From positions 310,001-374,000 of the forward strand of contig NZ_CP035704.1 of assembly GCF_004168365.1 (NCBI RefSeq): a DNA stretch of 64,000 nt, given 5' to 3'. Positions within the stretch are counted from its first letter, which is position 1; each line of letters begins with the position of its first letter. The notes below the pieces were generated by a model. That model had not been told where the DNA came from. It was given only the letters and a program-made list of their open reading frames with translations, and made no database searches. Source of the stretch: Pseudolysobacter antarcticus. Its GTDB lineage: Bacteria; Pseudomonadota; Gammaproteobacteria; Xanthomonadales; Rhodanobacteraceae. A program made the position numbers and the translations under genes. This document shows, piece after piece, positions 29,471-40,997 of this stretch.

Positions 29471-29546
29471 GGGGCCATAGCTCAGCTGGGAGAGCACCTG
29501 CTTTGCAAGCAGGGGGTCGTCGGTTCGATCCCGACTGGCTCCACCA
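29471..29546 (+). tRNA. tRNA-Ala (anticodon TGC)
   Basis: 76 bases with encoded CCA. The acceptor GGGGCCA pairs with TGGCTCC, the anticodon loop is CTTTGCAAG, and the T-arm contains GGTTCGATCCC. It lies in the 16S-23S spacer ahead of tRNA-Ile, the order usual in Xanthomonadales and opposite to E. coli. Confidence 0.96.
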
Positions 29547-29593
29547 CCCGGCGATCGCGCCGGCTGAGATATAGGCACGTAGCAAGTAACGAT

Positions 29594-29670
29594 GGGTCTG
29601 TAGCTCAGGTGGTTAGAGCGCGCCCCTGATAAGGGCGAGGTCGGTGGTTCGAGTCCTCCCAGACCCACCA
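29594..29670 (+). tRNA. tRNA-Ile (anticodon GAT)
   Basis: 77 bases with encoded CCA. The acceptor GGGTCTG pairs with CAGACCC, the anticodon loop is CCTGATAAG, and the T-arm is GTGGTTCGAGTCC. Second tRNA of the 16S-23S spacer. Confidence 0.96.
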
Positions 29671-29718
29671 TCTGAAAGACACTCTGGATTGATAGCGCAT
29701 ACTAAAGAATTTTTATAC

Positions 29719-29882
29719 GGACAGACGTTGAAGTCTGTCCGTGCTCTTTGACAACTTGGGACGTAATAAGCGTTTGGGGCTCTAACGAGCTGCTTACGTG
29801 TCGTTTTGAGGCATAGGCGAATGAGGCCAGTAGCTTCAGGTGGCTTGATGGAGGAATCCATGGAGGCAGATTGAGGTTATAT

Positions 29883-29890
<8 letters not shown>
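29719..29890 (+). ncRNA. 23S leader: boxB-like hairpin, boxA and processing stem (5' half)
   Basis: A hairpin CGGACAGAC/GTCTGTCCG (29719-29742) is followed at once by TGCTCTTTGACAA (29742-29754), a boxA. Then ACTTGGGACGTAATAAG (29754-29770) pairs perfectly with 32825-32841 after 23S, and 29863-29890 pairs with 32753-32780 with only two mismatches in 28. Together these form the long RNase III stem that loops out pre-23S. Confidence 0.75.
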
Positions 29891-32752
<2,862 letters not shown>

Positions 32753-32762
<10 letters not shown>

Positions 32763-32841
32763 ATAACCTCAAGCTGCCTCTGCCTCAAAATGCATGTAAG
32801 TGCCGAAAGAGTTAACCAAACCAACTTATTACGTCCCAAGT
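32753..32841 (+). ncRNA. 23S 3' processing stem (3' halves)
   Basis: 32753-32780 pairs with 29863-29890 (26 of 28 positions) and 32825-32841 with 29754-29770 (17 of 17). This closes the pre-23S processing duplex before the 5S gene. Confidence 0.75.
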
Positions 32842-32884
32842 CCCTAATGTAGTGAGGCGCATAACTGCGACTCGCTCGACCGCC

Positions 32885-33001
32885 TCCCTGGCGGACATAG
32901 CAGTGTGGTACCACCCGATCCCATCTCGAACTCGGAAGTGAAACGCACCCGCGCCGATGGTAGTGTGGCTTAAGCCATGCGAGAGTAGGTCACTGCCAGG
33001 G
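32885..33001 (+). rRNA. rrf: 5S ribosomal RNA
   Basis: About 116 bases. The terminal helix is CCCTGGCGG with CTGCCAGGG. Conserved internal blocks are ACCACCCGATCCCATCTCGA, CGGAAGTGAAACG, GCCGATGGTAGTGTGG and GCGAGAGTAGGTCA. Last gene of the rRNA operon; the exact ends are approximate. Confidence 0.95.
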
Positions 33002-33012
33002 CCCTATTCAAC

Positions 33013-33046
33013 AAAAAAGCCTCCCAGCAATGGGGGGCTTTTTTGT
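33013..33046 (+). terminator. Rho-independent terminator of the rRNA operon
   Basis: AAAAAAGCCTCCC, loop AGCAAT, GGGGGGCTTTTTT: a strong stem with one G-T pair followed by a T-run, 12 bases after 5S. Confidence 0.93.
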
Positions 33047-33094
33047 TGCCTCATATCCCGGACTGAAATGCGCCATCCGACGATCAGGCAGCCA

Positions 33095-33820
33095 TCAGGT
33101 CCGTCGCAATGTCACCACCAGCACATCCCGATACGCTGCTTCTCTTGGATCCAGCGCCTGCACTGCCGTCACGCCGTGATACACACGGCCGTCATCCAGC
33201 AACGCCGCATCCAGCGGCTGTATCAGGGTGAAGCTGCCGAGTGCCTTGCCATCCAGTGCGTGGATTGAGGTGGTACCGCTGGCGATATTCTCGCGTGCAA
33301 TCAACAGCACGAGTACGTAGTCGACTCCGTCGCGGTGCACGCCTTCGGGGGTGGGTGAGCCGGCAATATCGCGCGAAGCCTCAATGCGGAATTGATGCGT
33401 CTCGACGTGCCAGGCGCGCACGTTGGGCGCGAGCGTGCCGAAAAAGTGCTGGCACGCGCCCAGGATCGTACGCATGCTGGCCCCGTCGCCGATTGCTGGC
33501 GCAATCGGCTCAAACCAGCGCTCAACGCCGCCGTTGAGGCTGTTGTAGTCGCGACTCTGGTAGTGTGCTTGATGCGCCGCGCGTCTGATCGTGGTCGCTT
33601 CGAACACATATGTCGCGTGCGCGCGGCGGCGATAACGACCGTTGTCGGCCATGTATTCGTCGCGGGCGAGCGTACTCCAGCTCGCGGCGAAGGCTGCCCA
33701 GTCATCGAGCCCGCCGAACTGCGTCAGCAATGCGCGCATCGGCACGGCCTCGAGAAACACAAAACCCGTTTCGCGCACCTGCGCTGCAGCGCCGCGCGCC
33801 AATTCATTTTGCTGCGTCAT
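33095..33820 (-). CDS. 2OG-Fe dioxygenase family protein (PF10014-like)
   Basis: 241 residues. The dioxygenase pattern is PTPEGVHRDGVDYVLVLLIARENI (His-x-Asp), VYHGVTAV (distal His) and YRDVLVVTLRR (arginine for 2-oxoglutarate). The N-terminal part, ETGFVFLEAVPMRALLTQFG and RYRRRAHATYVFE, matches the family that includes the free L-isoleucine dioxygenase of Bacillus, so it may hydroxylate a free amino acid. The gene is convergent with the rRNA operon. Confidence 0.8.
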   Translation of the reverse strand: MTQQNELARGAAAQVRETGFVFLEAVPMRALLTQFGGLDDWAAFAASWSTLARDEYMADNGRYRRRAHATYVFEATTIRRAAHQAHYQSRDYNSLNGGVERWFEPIAPAIGDGASMRTILGACQHFFGTLAPNVRAWHVETHQFRIEASRDIAGSPTPEGVHRDGVDYVLVLLIARENIASGTTSIHALDGKALGSFTLIQPLDAALLDDGRVYHGVTAVQALDPREAAYRDVLVVTLRRT

Positions 33821-34010
33821 ACGCGCACGATAACAGCGCGTCGCCGCATTGTCGCGGCTGCCGCTACACTCAAGAGCTCAATCCTAGGCCGCCTGCGGCG
33901 GTTCCGTTGCAGTGACAAAAGCGGTACTTTTCCCGCGCCGTGTTCGTGCTGTAATGTTGATGATGTCATCGCGCCATCGGCGCCTCCAAGCCCAATCCGA
34001 CGAAAAAACC

Positions 34011-34730
34011 ATGGCAGAAATGCACAACGAACACGGCCAGTCGATCGGCGACACGGTGACATGGTCCATGCGCAACCCACCGGAGCGTATCAGCCTGGTC
34101 GGCAGGTATTGCCGGCTCGAGCCACTGGATTCGGAGCGTCACGCCGAGGCCTTGTTCGGCGTACTTAACGCCGAAGCCGCCGCCGCCAACTGGACTTACC
34201 TCGCGCACGAACCGCCGCGGGAGTTCGCAGCCTACAGCGCGCGGCTGGCCGATCTGCAACTGAGCCGGGATCCGCTGCATTTCGCGATCACCGACGCCGA
34301 CGGCCGCGCGATCGGCACGGCGTCGTATCTGCGCATCGATCCGGGCAACGGCAGCATCGAAGTCGGGCATCTGAACTTCTCGGCGCAGTTGCAGCGCACG
34401 CCGGCCGCGACCGAAGCGATGTTCCTGTTGATGCAATACGCGTTTGATAAGCTCGCCTACCGGCGCTACGAATGGAAGTGCGACAGCCTAAACGCACCGT
34501 CTCGCGCCGCCGCTTCACGGCTCGGTTTTCGATTCGAAGGGGTCTTTCGCCAGGCGCTGGTGTACAAGGGCCGCAACCGCGACACAGCGTGGTACTCGAT
34601 TATCGATCGTGAATGGCCGGCGTTAAAAGCCGCGTTCGAGCGCTGGCTCGCGCCGACGAATTTCGACGCCGACGGCCGCCAGCGCGAAACGCTTGGCGCG
34701 CTCAAAGCCGCATGCGTGATCGACGCATGA
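34011..34730 (+). CDS. GNAT family N-acetyltransferase (RimJ/RimL-like), first of a pair
   Basis: 239 residues from the ATG at 34011. RimJ/RimL-type acetyltransferase fold: VGRYCRLEPLDSERHAEALF at the start, HFAITDADGRAIGTASYLRID, GSIEVGHLNFSAQLQRTPAATEAMFLLMQYAFDKL (acetyl-CoA region) and EWKCDSLNAPSRAAASRLGFRFEGVFRQ. It would transfer acetyl from acetyl-CoA to an amine; the substrate may be a protein N-terminus or small molecule. It ends in an ATGA overlap with a second GNAT gene. Confidence 0.88.
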   Translation: MAEMHNEHGQSIGDTVTWSMRNPPERISLVGRYCRLEPLDSERHAEALFGVLNAEAAAANWTYLAHEPPREFAAYSARLADLQLSRDPLHFAITDADGRAIGTASYLRIDPGNGSIEVGHLNFSAQLQRTPAATEAMFLLMQYAFDKLAYRRYEWKCDSLNAPSRAAASRLGFRFEGVFRQALVYKGRNRDTAWYSIIDREWPALKAAFERWLAPTNFDADGRQRETLGALKAACVIDA

Positions 34731-35269
34731 AAACCGCTCAGCTGATACAGACCGATCGACTCATATTACGTCAGCCGCAGTCGAGTGACCTCGAACCTTG
34801 GGCCGCGATGATGGCCGAACCCGACACTATGGAGTTCCTCGGCGGGACACAGCCGCGCTCCAGCGCATGGCGCGCCATGGCGACGATGGCGGGATCTTGG
34901 GCTTTGCAGGGCTTCGGCATGTTTTCGGTAATCGAGCGCAGCAGTGGGCGCTGGCTTGGTCGGATCGGACCATGGATGCCGGCCGAATGGCCAGGGACCG
35001 AAGTAGGCTGGGCACTTTCGCGGGACGCGCGTGGCCGCGGTTACGCCGAAGAAGCCGCGATCGCCTCGATCGACTGGGCGTTCGACGCGCTTGGTTGGGA
35101 CGAGGTGATCCATTGCATCGATCCACGCAACCAAGGCTCGATCGCGCTGGCGTTGCGACTCGGCTCGCGGCGCCAACGTGAGAGCCGTTTGCCCGCGCCG
35201 CTGGAGCAGATGGTCGTGGATATTTATGGCCAGAGCCGTGCGGATTGGCGTCAGCGCGCGGGACGCTGA
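34727..35269 (+). CDS. GNAT family N-acetyltransferase, second of a pair
   Basis: 180 residues, starting in the ATGA overlap with the preceding GNAT gene. Marks: QTDRLILRQPQSSDLEPWAAM, GMFSVIERSSGRWLGRIGPW, EVGWALSRDARGRGYAEEAA (the acetyl-CoA loop R-G-R-G-Y-A) and VIHCIDPRNQGSIALALRLG. It is only distantly similar to its neighbour, so this is not a recent duplication. Substrate unknown. Confidence 0.88.
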   Translation: MKTAQLIQTDRLILRQPQSSDLEPWAAMMAEPDTMEFLGGTQPRSSAWRAMATMAGSWALQGFGMFSVIERSSGRWLGRIGPWMPAEWPGTEVGWALSRDARGRGYAEEAAIASIDWAFDALGWDEVIHCIDPRNQGSIALALRLGSRRQRESRLPAPLEQMVVDIYGQSRADWRQRAGR

Positions 35270-35430
35270 AAACATCAGCAACCTGAGGCGCGCGCATATC
35301 ACTAGGCGAAGTAGGGCGATGCGAATCGCCGACGCGCCGCGAATAACTCTTATCGAGACCAGACCGCCACAAGCGTCGGCGAACACGCGTCGCGCCAGCC
35401 AGGCCGACGCGCGCGCTCCGCGGAGCATTC

Positions 35431-37107
35431 CTAGCCGCGTTTCATGAAAGCGAAGAACTCGTCGTTGGTCTTGGTGTTTTTCATCTTGTCGAGCATGAAT
35501 TCCATCGCCGCGAGCTCATCCATCGGATGCAGCAACTTGCGCAGAATCCAGATTTTCTGCAGCGCATCCGGATCGATCAGCAACTCCTCACGACGTGTGC
35601 CGGAGCGATTGATATTGATCGCCGGGTATACACGCTTCTCGCCGATACGACGATCCAGATGCACTTCCATGTTGCCGGTGCCCTTGAATTCCTCGTAGAT
35701 CACCTCGTCCATTTTCGAGCCGGTCTCGACCAGCGCGGTGGCGATGATGGTCAGCGAGCCACCTTCCTCGACGTTACGTGCAGCTCCGAAAAAACGTTTC
35801 GGGCGTTGCAGCGCATTCGCATCCACACCGCCGGTCAGCACCTTGCCGGAGCTTGGTACCACGGTGTTGTAGGCACGCGCCAGACGTGTGATCGAATCGA
35901 GCAGGATCACCACATCGCGCTTGTGTTCGACCAGACGTTTTGCACGTTCGATCACCATTTCGGCGACTTGTACGTGGCGCGTCGCGGGTTCGTCGAAGGT
36001 CGATGACACGACTTCGGCGCGCACCGAGCGCTGCATTTCGGTCACTTCTTCCGGACGCTCGTCGATCAGCAAAACGATCAGGTGCGCATCGGGATGATTC
36101 AACGAAATCGAGGTCGCGATGTTCTGCAACATCATCGTTTTACCGGCTTTCGGCGGCGACACGATCAGGCCGCGCTGGCCTTTGCCAATCGGTGACACCA
36201 GATCGATGATGCGCGGCGTGATGTCTTCGGTGGAACCGTTGCCGCGTTCGAGGTGAAAACGCTTGCGCGGGAACAGCGCGGTAAGATTCTCGAACAGGAT
36301 CTTGTTCTTCGACGCTTCCGGCGGCTCGTTGTTGATGTCGTCGACCTTGAGCAGCGCGAAATAGCGCTCGCCTTCTTTCGGTGGACGAATGCGGCCGGTG
36401 ATGAAGTCGCCGGTGCGCAGATTGAAACGACGGATCTGCGACGGCGAGACATAGATGTCATCGGGACCGGCGAGATACGATGATTCCCACGTGCGCAGAA
36501 AGCCGAAACCGTCCTGCAGGATTTCCAGTACGCCTTCGCCATAAATGCCGCCGCCGGCCTTGGCATGCGCCTTGAGGATGTTGAACACCACATCCTGCTT
36601 GCGCGCACGCGCCACGCCTTCCTGGATGCCGAGCGTATCGGCCAGCGCCAGCAAGTCGGATGCGGACTTGAGTTTGAGCTCGGTGAGGTTGATCAGCGGG
36701 CCGGTATTGCGTGCCTCGGCATTTTCGCTCTCGATTTCCTCGCGCTCGGCGTTGCTCATGCTGTTACGGCCGCCATTGTTGCGGCCACCGCCACCGCCAC
36801 CGCCAGCATTCTCGCCACCGCCACCTTCACGAGGATTCTCGCGATTGCGTTGGCGTGGGTGACGCTGACGTTGCGGGCGCTGGCCTTGGCCTTCACGCGG
36901 TGGACGAGGTTGGCCCTGCGGATTCGCTGCCGGCGCGGCATTGTCGCCGGAGGCGGAATTCGTCTCAGGTGCGCCGCCGCCGCTGGCTGCAGATTCGGCA
37001 TTGCCTTCGCGCACGACCGGACTCGGCGGCTGCACATTCTGTGCTGGCTGAGCATGGGATTCGGGCGCAACAGATTCGTTGCTTTCTTTATTTTCGATAT
37101 TAGACAC
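35431..37107 (-). CDS. rho: Transcription termination factor Rho with long disordered N-terminal extension
   Basis: 558 residues from the GTG at 37107 (GAGG 7 bases upstream; an ATG 15 bases further up is possible), about 140 more than E. coli Rho. Residues 1-135 are low-complexity: Asn/Ser/Glu/Pro-rich, then Arg/Gln/Pro-rich and Gly/Asn-rich runs. The conserved core begins at [16 protein letters not shown], with the RNA-binding cold-shock domain ([34 protein letters not shown]), P-loop SPPKAGKT, Walker [17 protein letters not shown] and Q-loop [23 protein letters not shown]. It forms a hexameric RNA helicase that ends transcription. The rho-trxA/rhlB neighbourhood is conserved. Confidence 0.95.
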   Translation of the reverse strand: MSNIENKESNESVAPESHAQPAQNVQPPSPVVREGNAESAASGGGAPETNSASGDNAAPAANPQGQPRPPREGQGQRPQRQRHPRQRNRENPREGGGGENAGGGGGGGRNNGGRNSMSNAEREEIESENAEARNTGPLINLTELKLKSASDLLALADTLGIQEGVARARKQDVVFNILKAHAKAGGGIYGEGVLEILQDGFGFLRTWESSYLAGPDDIYVSPSQIRRFNLRTGDFITGRIRPPKEGERYFALLKVDDINNEPPEASKNKILFENLTALFPRKRFHLERGNGSTEDITPRIIDLVSPIGKGQRGLIVSPPKAGKTMMLQNIATSISLNHPDAHLIVLLIDERPEEVTEMQRSVRAEVVSSTFDEPATRHVQVAEMVIERAKRLVEHKRDVVILLDSITRLARAYNTVVPSSGKVLTGGVDANALQRPKRFFGAARNVEEGGSLTIIATALVETGSKMDEVIYEEFKGTGNMEVHLDRRIGEKRVYPAININRSGTRREELLIDPDALQKIWILRKLLHPMDELAAMEFMLDKMKNTKTNDEFFAFMKRG

Positions 37108-37369
37108 GGGCAAACCTCGCATGGGCGCCGTAATTGCGGATTGAAAAGAGTCGAGGGAGAGCTAACTGATGCGGGGCTGTTTGGCGCCCCTGTAGCTTCG
37201 ACTAAGTTAGCACTGTGAAACGCAGTCGTCTAGCGACCGACGCACAAGATAGCATAAGCCGGGGCGATGCCATAGTCTGCGAAAGGCGTGAGTTGCGTGA
37301 GGCACCGCGAACAGAAATCACTGTCCGCAGTGTGTACCTCGATCAAAGTGCGCCGCAGCGAGCAAAAAG

Positions 37370-37696
37370 TCATAACGTGCGTTCGATCAGCTGAATGAGT
37401 TGAGTCTTGCTCAACGCACCGATCTGGGTAGCCTCGACCTTGCCGTTCTTGAAAATCATCAGCGTCGGCGCGCCGCGCACCCGATAAGTGCGCGGCGTTT
37501 GCTGATTTTTGTCGATATTGACCTTGGCCACTTTCAGCCGACCTGCGTAGGTCTGCGCAATCTCTTCAAGCATCGGTGCGATCACCTTGCATGGTGCGCA
37601 CCACTCACCCCAGAAATCGACCAGCACCGGCACACTGGATTGTACAACTTGCTGCTCGAACTCGAGGTCGCTGACGTGGCTGATGCCGGCTTGCAT
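37370..37696 (-). CDS. Thioredoxin paralogue with CAPC active site
   Basis: 108 residues, single thioredoxin fold. The active site is WGEWCAPCKVIAP, with Ala in place of the usual Gly, and the cis-proline loop reads RGAPTLMIF instead of RGIPTLLIF. Otherwise it closely follows the neighbouring TrxA (VLVDFW, YAGRLKVAKVNID, NGKVEATQIGALSKTQL), so the two come from a tandem duplication. It starts 14 bases after the first trxA ends. The two changes lie at positions known to tune redox potential and substrate choice, so a specialised role is likely but unproven. Confidence 0.9.
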   Translation of the reverse strand: MQAGISHVSDLEFEQQVVQSSVPVLVDFWGEWCAPCKVIAPMLEEIAQTYAGRLKVAKVNIDKNQQTPRTYRVRGAPTLMIFKNGKVEATQIGALSKTQLIQLIERTL

Positions 37697-37710
37697 TGCG
37701 CTACCGATCC

Positions 37711-38070
37711 TTATCCGGCCGACGCCGTAGCGTTGGATGGTGCGGAAATGGTGCGGTCTATCAACTGCGTCAACAGGGTTTTGCTGACCGCGCCGATCTG
37801 CGTCGCCTCGACCTTGCCATCCTTGAAGATCAACAGGGTCGGGATACCACGCACGTTGTAGTTCCGCGGGGTTTTCTGATTGTGATCGATATTGACCTTG
37901 GCGATCTTCAGCTTGCCGGCGTACGTGGCCGCAAGTTCGTCGAGAATCGGCGCGATCATCTTGCACGGACCACACCATTCCGCCCAGAAATCCACCAGCA
38001 CGGGCTCGCTGGATTTCAGTACCTGTTCTTCGAATTGATCGTCGCTGATATGGGCGATGGCATTGCTCAC
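37711..38070 (-). CDS. trxA: Thioredoxin 1
   Basis: 119 residues from a GTG at 38070 with GGAG 6 bases upstream. Canonical thioredoxin: WAEWCGPCKMIAP with the CGPC redox pair, cis-Pro loop RGIPTLLIF, and D-x-W environment VLVDFWAEW. A short Ala/Ser/Thr tail follows the domain. It reduces protein disulfides in the cytoplasm. Divergent from rhlB and upstream of rho, the arrangement seen in E. coli and Xanthomonas. Confidence 0.95.
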   Translation of the reverse strand: MSNAIAHISDDQFEEQVLKSSEPVLVDFWAEWCGPCKMIAPILDELAATYAGKLKIAKVNIDHNQKTPRNYNVRGIPTLLIFKDGKVEATQIGAVSKTLLTQLIDRTISAPSNATASAG

Positions 38071-38435
38071 GTTATTCTCCACTTGGGGCTGCGGATGGCC
38101 GCGCGGCGCGCGGATCATCACGGGTTCGGCTACACTTGGGTGATACGGCGGCATGCGGCCCGATCCTCCGGTGCTCACTTGCAGCCATTTCAGCCCAATC
38201 CGTTGAATACTGCAAGTTGGGTTGTGCTGGCACAGAATCAAGCTCCGCCGTGCCCAAGATTTTTTTGCGTTTGTGCTGTGTTCGCCGGATGATCGCACTT
38301 CAAGGTTGCGTCACCTTTGAATTGCTACTGCCACATGCGCGTACCGCACCAACCCGCGTCCGCGCGGGCTCGCCTCCTTGAAACAAAAGGACGATGGCAG
38401 CGTCTGCCGTGAACAAACCAATCCGAGTTAGCCGA

Positions 38436-39827
38436 ATGTCACAACAACCGCTTACCGATATATTTTTTGAAAGTTTCGATCTGCATCCCACCCTGCTCGA
38501 AGGTTTGCACGCGGCGGGTTTCACGCGCTGCACGCCGATCCAGGCGATGACCTTGCCGGTCGCGCTGGCGGGGCACGATGTCGCGGGTCAGGCGCAAACC
38601 GGCACCGGCAAAACCGCCGCGTTTCTGGTCTCGACGATGCAACGCCTGCTGACGCGCCCGGCGCTGCCCGAACGCGGCGATAAGGATCCGCGCGCGCTGA
38701 TCATCGCGCCGACACGCGAGCTGGCGATCCAGATCGAGAAGGATTTCCAGAGCATCGGTCGCGCCACCGGACTGCGCTCAGCGCTAATTTACGGCGGCGT
38801 CGACTACGATAAGCAGCGCGAGCAATTGCGCTCCGGCGTCGACATCATCATCGCCACACCGGGACGGCTGATCGATTATTTCAAGCAGCACGTATTTTCG
38901 TTTCGTGCGGTTGAAGTGATGGTGATCGACGAAGCCGATCGCATGTTCGATCTCGGTTTCATCAAGGACGTGCGTTACCTCATGCGTCGTCTGCCCGAGC
39001 GCGAGCGCCGCCAAGGTTTGTTGTTCTCGGCCACGCTGAGTTATCGCGTGCTCGAACTCGCTTACGAGCACATGAACAACCCGGAAAAACTCACCGCCGA
39101 AACTGACAATATCACCGCCGACCGCGTGCGCCAGATCGTATATTTTCCGGCCACCGAGGAAAAACTCACGTTGCTGGTCAGCCTGGTTTCGCGCATGGAC
39201 GCGACGCGCAGCATGGTGTTCGTCAACACCAAGATCACTGCCGAGAAAGTGTCGCGTCGGCTTGAGCGCCAAGGTTTTCGTGTCGGTGTTTTGTCCGGTG
39301 ATGTGCCGCAGAAAAAACGCCAGACCTTGCTTGCTCGTTTTCAGCGCGGCGATATCGAATTGCTGATCGCCACCGATGTTGCCGCGCGCGGTCTGCATGT
39401 GCCCGACGTCAGTCATGTGTTCAATTACGATCTGCCGCAGGACGCCGAAGATTACGTGCATCGCATCGGCCGTACCGCGCGTCTCGGTGCCGAAGGTGAT
39501 GCAGTGAGTTTTGCGTGCGATTTGTATGCGATGTCGTTGCCGGATATCGAAGCTTACATCGGCCAGAAAATTCCGGTCGGCGCGATCGATCCGGCGCTGC
39601 TGGTATTGCCGCCCCCACGGCATCGACCGGATGCGATTCCGTCCGAAAATGCCGATGAAAATGCCGCCGAAGCGGCAGCGGATGCCGAGATCGCCAGCGG
39701 CATCGGTGTGGTCAGCAAGAAACCGTCCGGGCCACCGAAACGCCGTCGTCCCGGCGGCGGCGGTGGCGGCAGACCGGGTGGACGCAGCGGCCCGGGAGCG
39801 GGCAGTTCTTCCGGCGGCGGCAGATAA
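38436..39827 (+). CDS. rhlB: DEAD-box RNA helicase RhlB
   Basis: 463 residues from the ATG at 38436. It unwinds RNA in an ATP-dependent way, in E. coli as part of the degradosome. Motifs in order: Q motif [13 protein letters not shown], motif I AQTGTGKT, Ia [61 protein letters not shown] and [12 protein letters not shown]. After about residue 395 comes a low-complexity tail with Gly/Arg/Ser-rich repeats, likely RNA-binding. Its head-to-head position with trxA supports RhlB over other DEAD proteins. Confidence 0.93.
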   Translation: MSQQPLTDIFFESFDLHPTLLEGLHAAGFTRCTPIQAMTLPVALAGHDVAGQAQTGTGKTAAFLVSTMQRLLTRPALPERGDKDPRALIIAPTRELAIQIEKDFQSIGRATGLRSALIYGGVDYDKQREQLRSGVDIIIATPGRLIDYFKQHVFSFRAVEVMVIDEADRMFDLGFIKDVRYLMRRLPERERRQGLLFSATLSYRVLELAYEHMNNPEKLTAETDNITADRVRQIVYFPATEEKLTLLVSLVSRMDATRSMVFVNTKITAEKVSRRLERQGFRVGVLSGDVPQKKRQTLLARFQRGDIELLIATDVAARGLHVPDVSHVFNYDLPQDAEDYVHRIGRTARLGAEGDAVSFACDLYAMSLPDIEAYIGQKIPVGAIDPALLVLPPPRHRPDAIPSENADENAAEAAADAEIASGIGVVSKKPSGPPKRRRPGGGGGGRPGGRSGPGAGSSSGGGR

Positions 39828-39898
39828 AATTTTGTACAGCGCGCGCTAGACCCCCGGCAAATGCTACATTTGCGCTGTTCTCACCCGGATAGCGCCGC

Positions 39899-40813
39899 AT
39901 GCTGAATCACCTGAGCTTCGCCGAGTTCGATCGCCTCATACGCTTGGCGGCGTCAGCTTTGTGCGCGCTGTTGGTTTTGGCATGTCTGTGGCTCATGGCG
40001 CAGATCGTCTGGACGCTGTTATCGCGCCACGACGAGTCGGCGTCGAGCGTCTCCGCACCAGCACCGATTGCCGCCAACAATGCTGCGGCGGTATCGGTCG
40101 CCAAGTGGCATCTGTTCGGCAATCCGCAGTCGCTCGCCAGCCAGCTCGTGCGCAACGCGCCGGCGACGACACTCAAGCTCAATCTGCATGGCACGCTGGC
40201 GCTCGAAGATCCGAAAACCGGCATGGCGATGATCGCCGACGAGCAAGGCATCGAACAATCGTATCGCATCGGCGACGAGTTGCCGGGCGGCGCAAAACTG
40301 CAAGAGGTGTATACCGACCATGTCATTCTGGCGCACGAAGGTGCGCTGGAAACGCTTGCACTGCCGCGCCCCGAGCAGCACGCGCCGCCGCCGATCGCAC
40401 CCGGCGTGCCGGCATTGGCGGGCGCCAATCCGCTCGCCGCAAAAGGCGGCAACGGCTTCACGCCATCGGTTGCGCCGATTTATCAGGCGCCGATCATGGC
40501 CGGCGGTGCGGTCGACTGGAACAAGGCGCGCACGCAGGTCATCCAGAATCCAGCCGACCTTGCTGGTCGCGTCAAGATGGTGCAGGAAAACGGCAAGATG
40601 GTCGGCGTGCAATTGACCAATGCCAGCGATACGGCGATGTTTGCATCGGCCGGTTTGCAGGCTGGCGATATCATTACCGCCGTCAATGGAACCGCCGTCA
40701 GCGATGTCGGTGGCATCCAGCAATTGTTCGCGAATACAAAAAGCGGTACGCAACTGCAGGTGAGCGTGCAGCGCGCGGGCAAGCCTGCAACGCTAACCGT
40801 CAATCTAAAATGA
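39899..40813 (+). CDS. gspC: Type II secretion system protein C (GspC) with PDZ domain
   Basis: 304 residues: short cytoplasmic part, membrane helix at about 15-40 (AASALCALLVLACLWLMAQIVW), periplasmic homology region with KWHLFGNPQS and LNLHGTLALEDPKTGMAMIADEQGIEQSYRIGDELPGGAKLQEVY, a Pro/Ala linker, and a C-terminal PDZ domain (about 225-304: MVGVQLTNASDTAMFASAGLQAGDIITAVNG and onward). GspC links the inner-membrane platform to the secretin and takes part in substrate recognition. The stop codon is contained in a hairpin element. It leads the gspC-D-E run. Confidence 0.88.
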   Translation: MLNHLSFAEFDRLIRLAASALCALLVLACLWLMAQIVWTLLSRHDESASSVSAPAPIAANNAAAVSVAKWHLFGNPQSLASQLVRNAPATTLKLNLHGTLALEDPKTGMAMIADEQGIEQSYRIGDELPGGAKLQEVYTDHVILAHEGALETLALPRPEQHAPPPIAPGVPALAGANPLAAKGGNGFTPSVAPIYQAPIMAGGAVDWNKARTQVIQNPADLAGRVKMVQENGKMVGVQLTNASDTAMFASAGLQAGDIITAVNGTAVSDVGGIQQLFANTKSGTQLQVSVQRAGKPATLTVNLK

Positions 40814-40955
40814 AGCGGTCTCAAAAACTACTGCGCTCGGAATTTTGCGTGAGGGCGGTGCTCGGAATCCTCATGTACAGAAAGTACACTCCGGTTCCTC
40901 CGCTCCGTCCTCACACAAACTTCCTTCGCTCGCTACGTTTTTGAGACCACTTCAT
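40810..40955. repeat. Palindromic intergenic hairpin element, copy 2
   Basis: Terminal inverted repeats at 40810-40828 (ATGAAGCGGTCTCAAAAAC) and 40937-40955 match at 18 of 19 positions and bound a 146-bp element. At the centre GTAC-AGAAA-GTAC forms a mini-hairpin next to a CCGGTTCCTCCGCTCC stretch. Read on the minus strand the core closely follows that of copy 3 (GCGGAGRAA...CGGAG, then a TAC-TTTYT-GTA hairpin, then TGAGSATTYCGAGCA). The gspC stop codon (40811-40813) lies inside the left arm. Confidence 0.85.
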
Positions 40956-40997
40956 AAATTCCTCGTATCCACTTTTATATAAAGCGAACTTGCGACA

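Noticed and set aside
38436-38600. Start of rhlB at 38394
   Set aside because: The extra 14 residues ([14 protein letters not shown]) are not like RhlB; the ATG at 38436 gives the family N-terminus.
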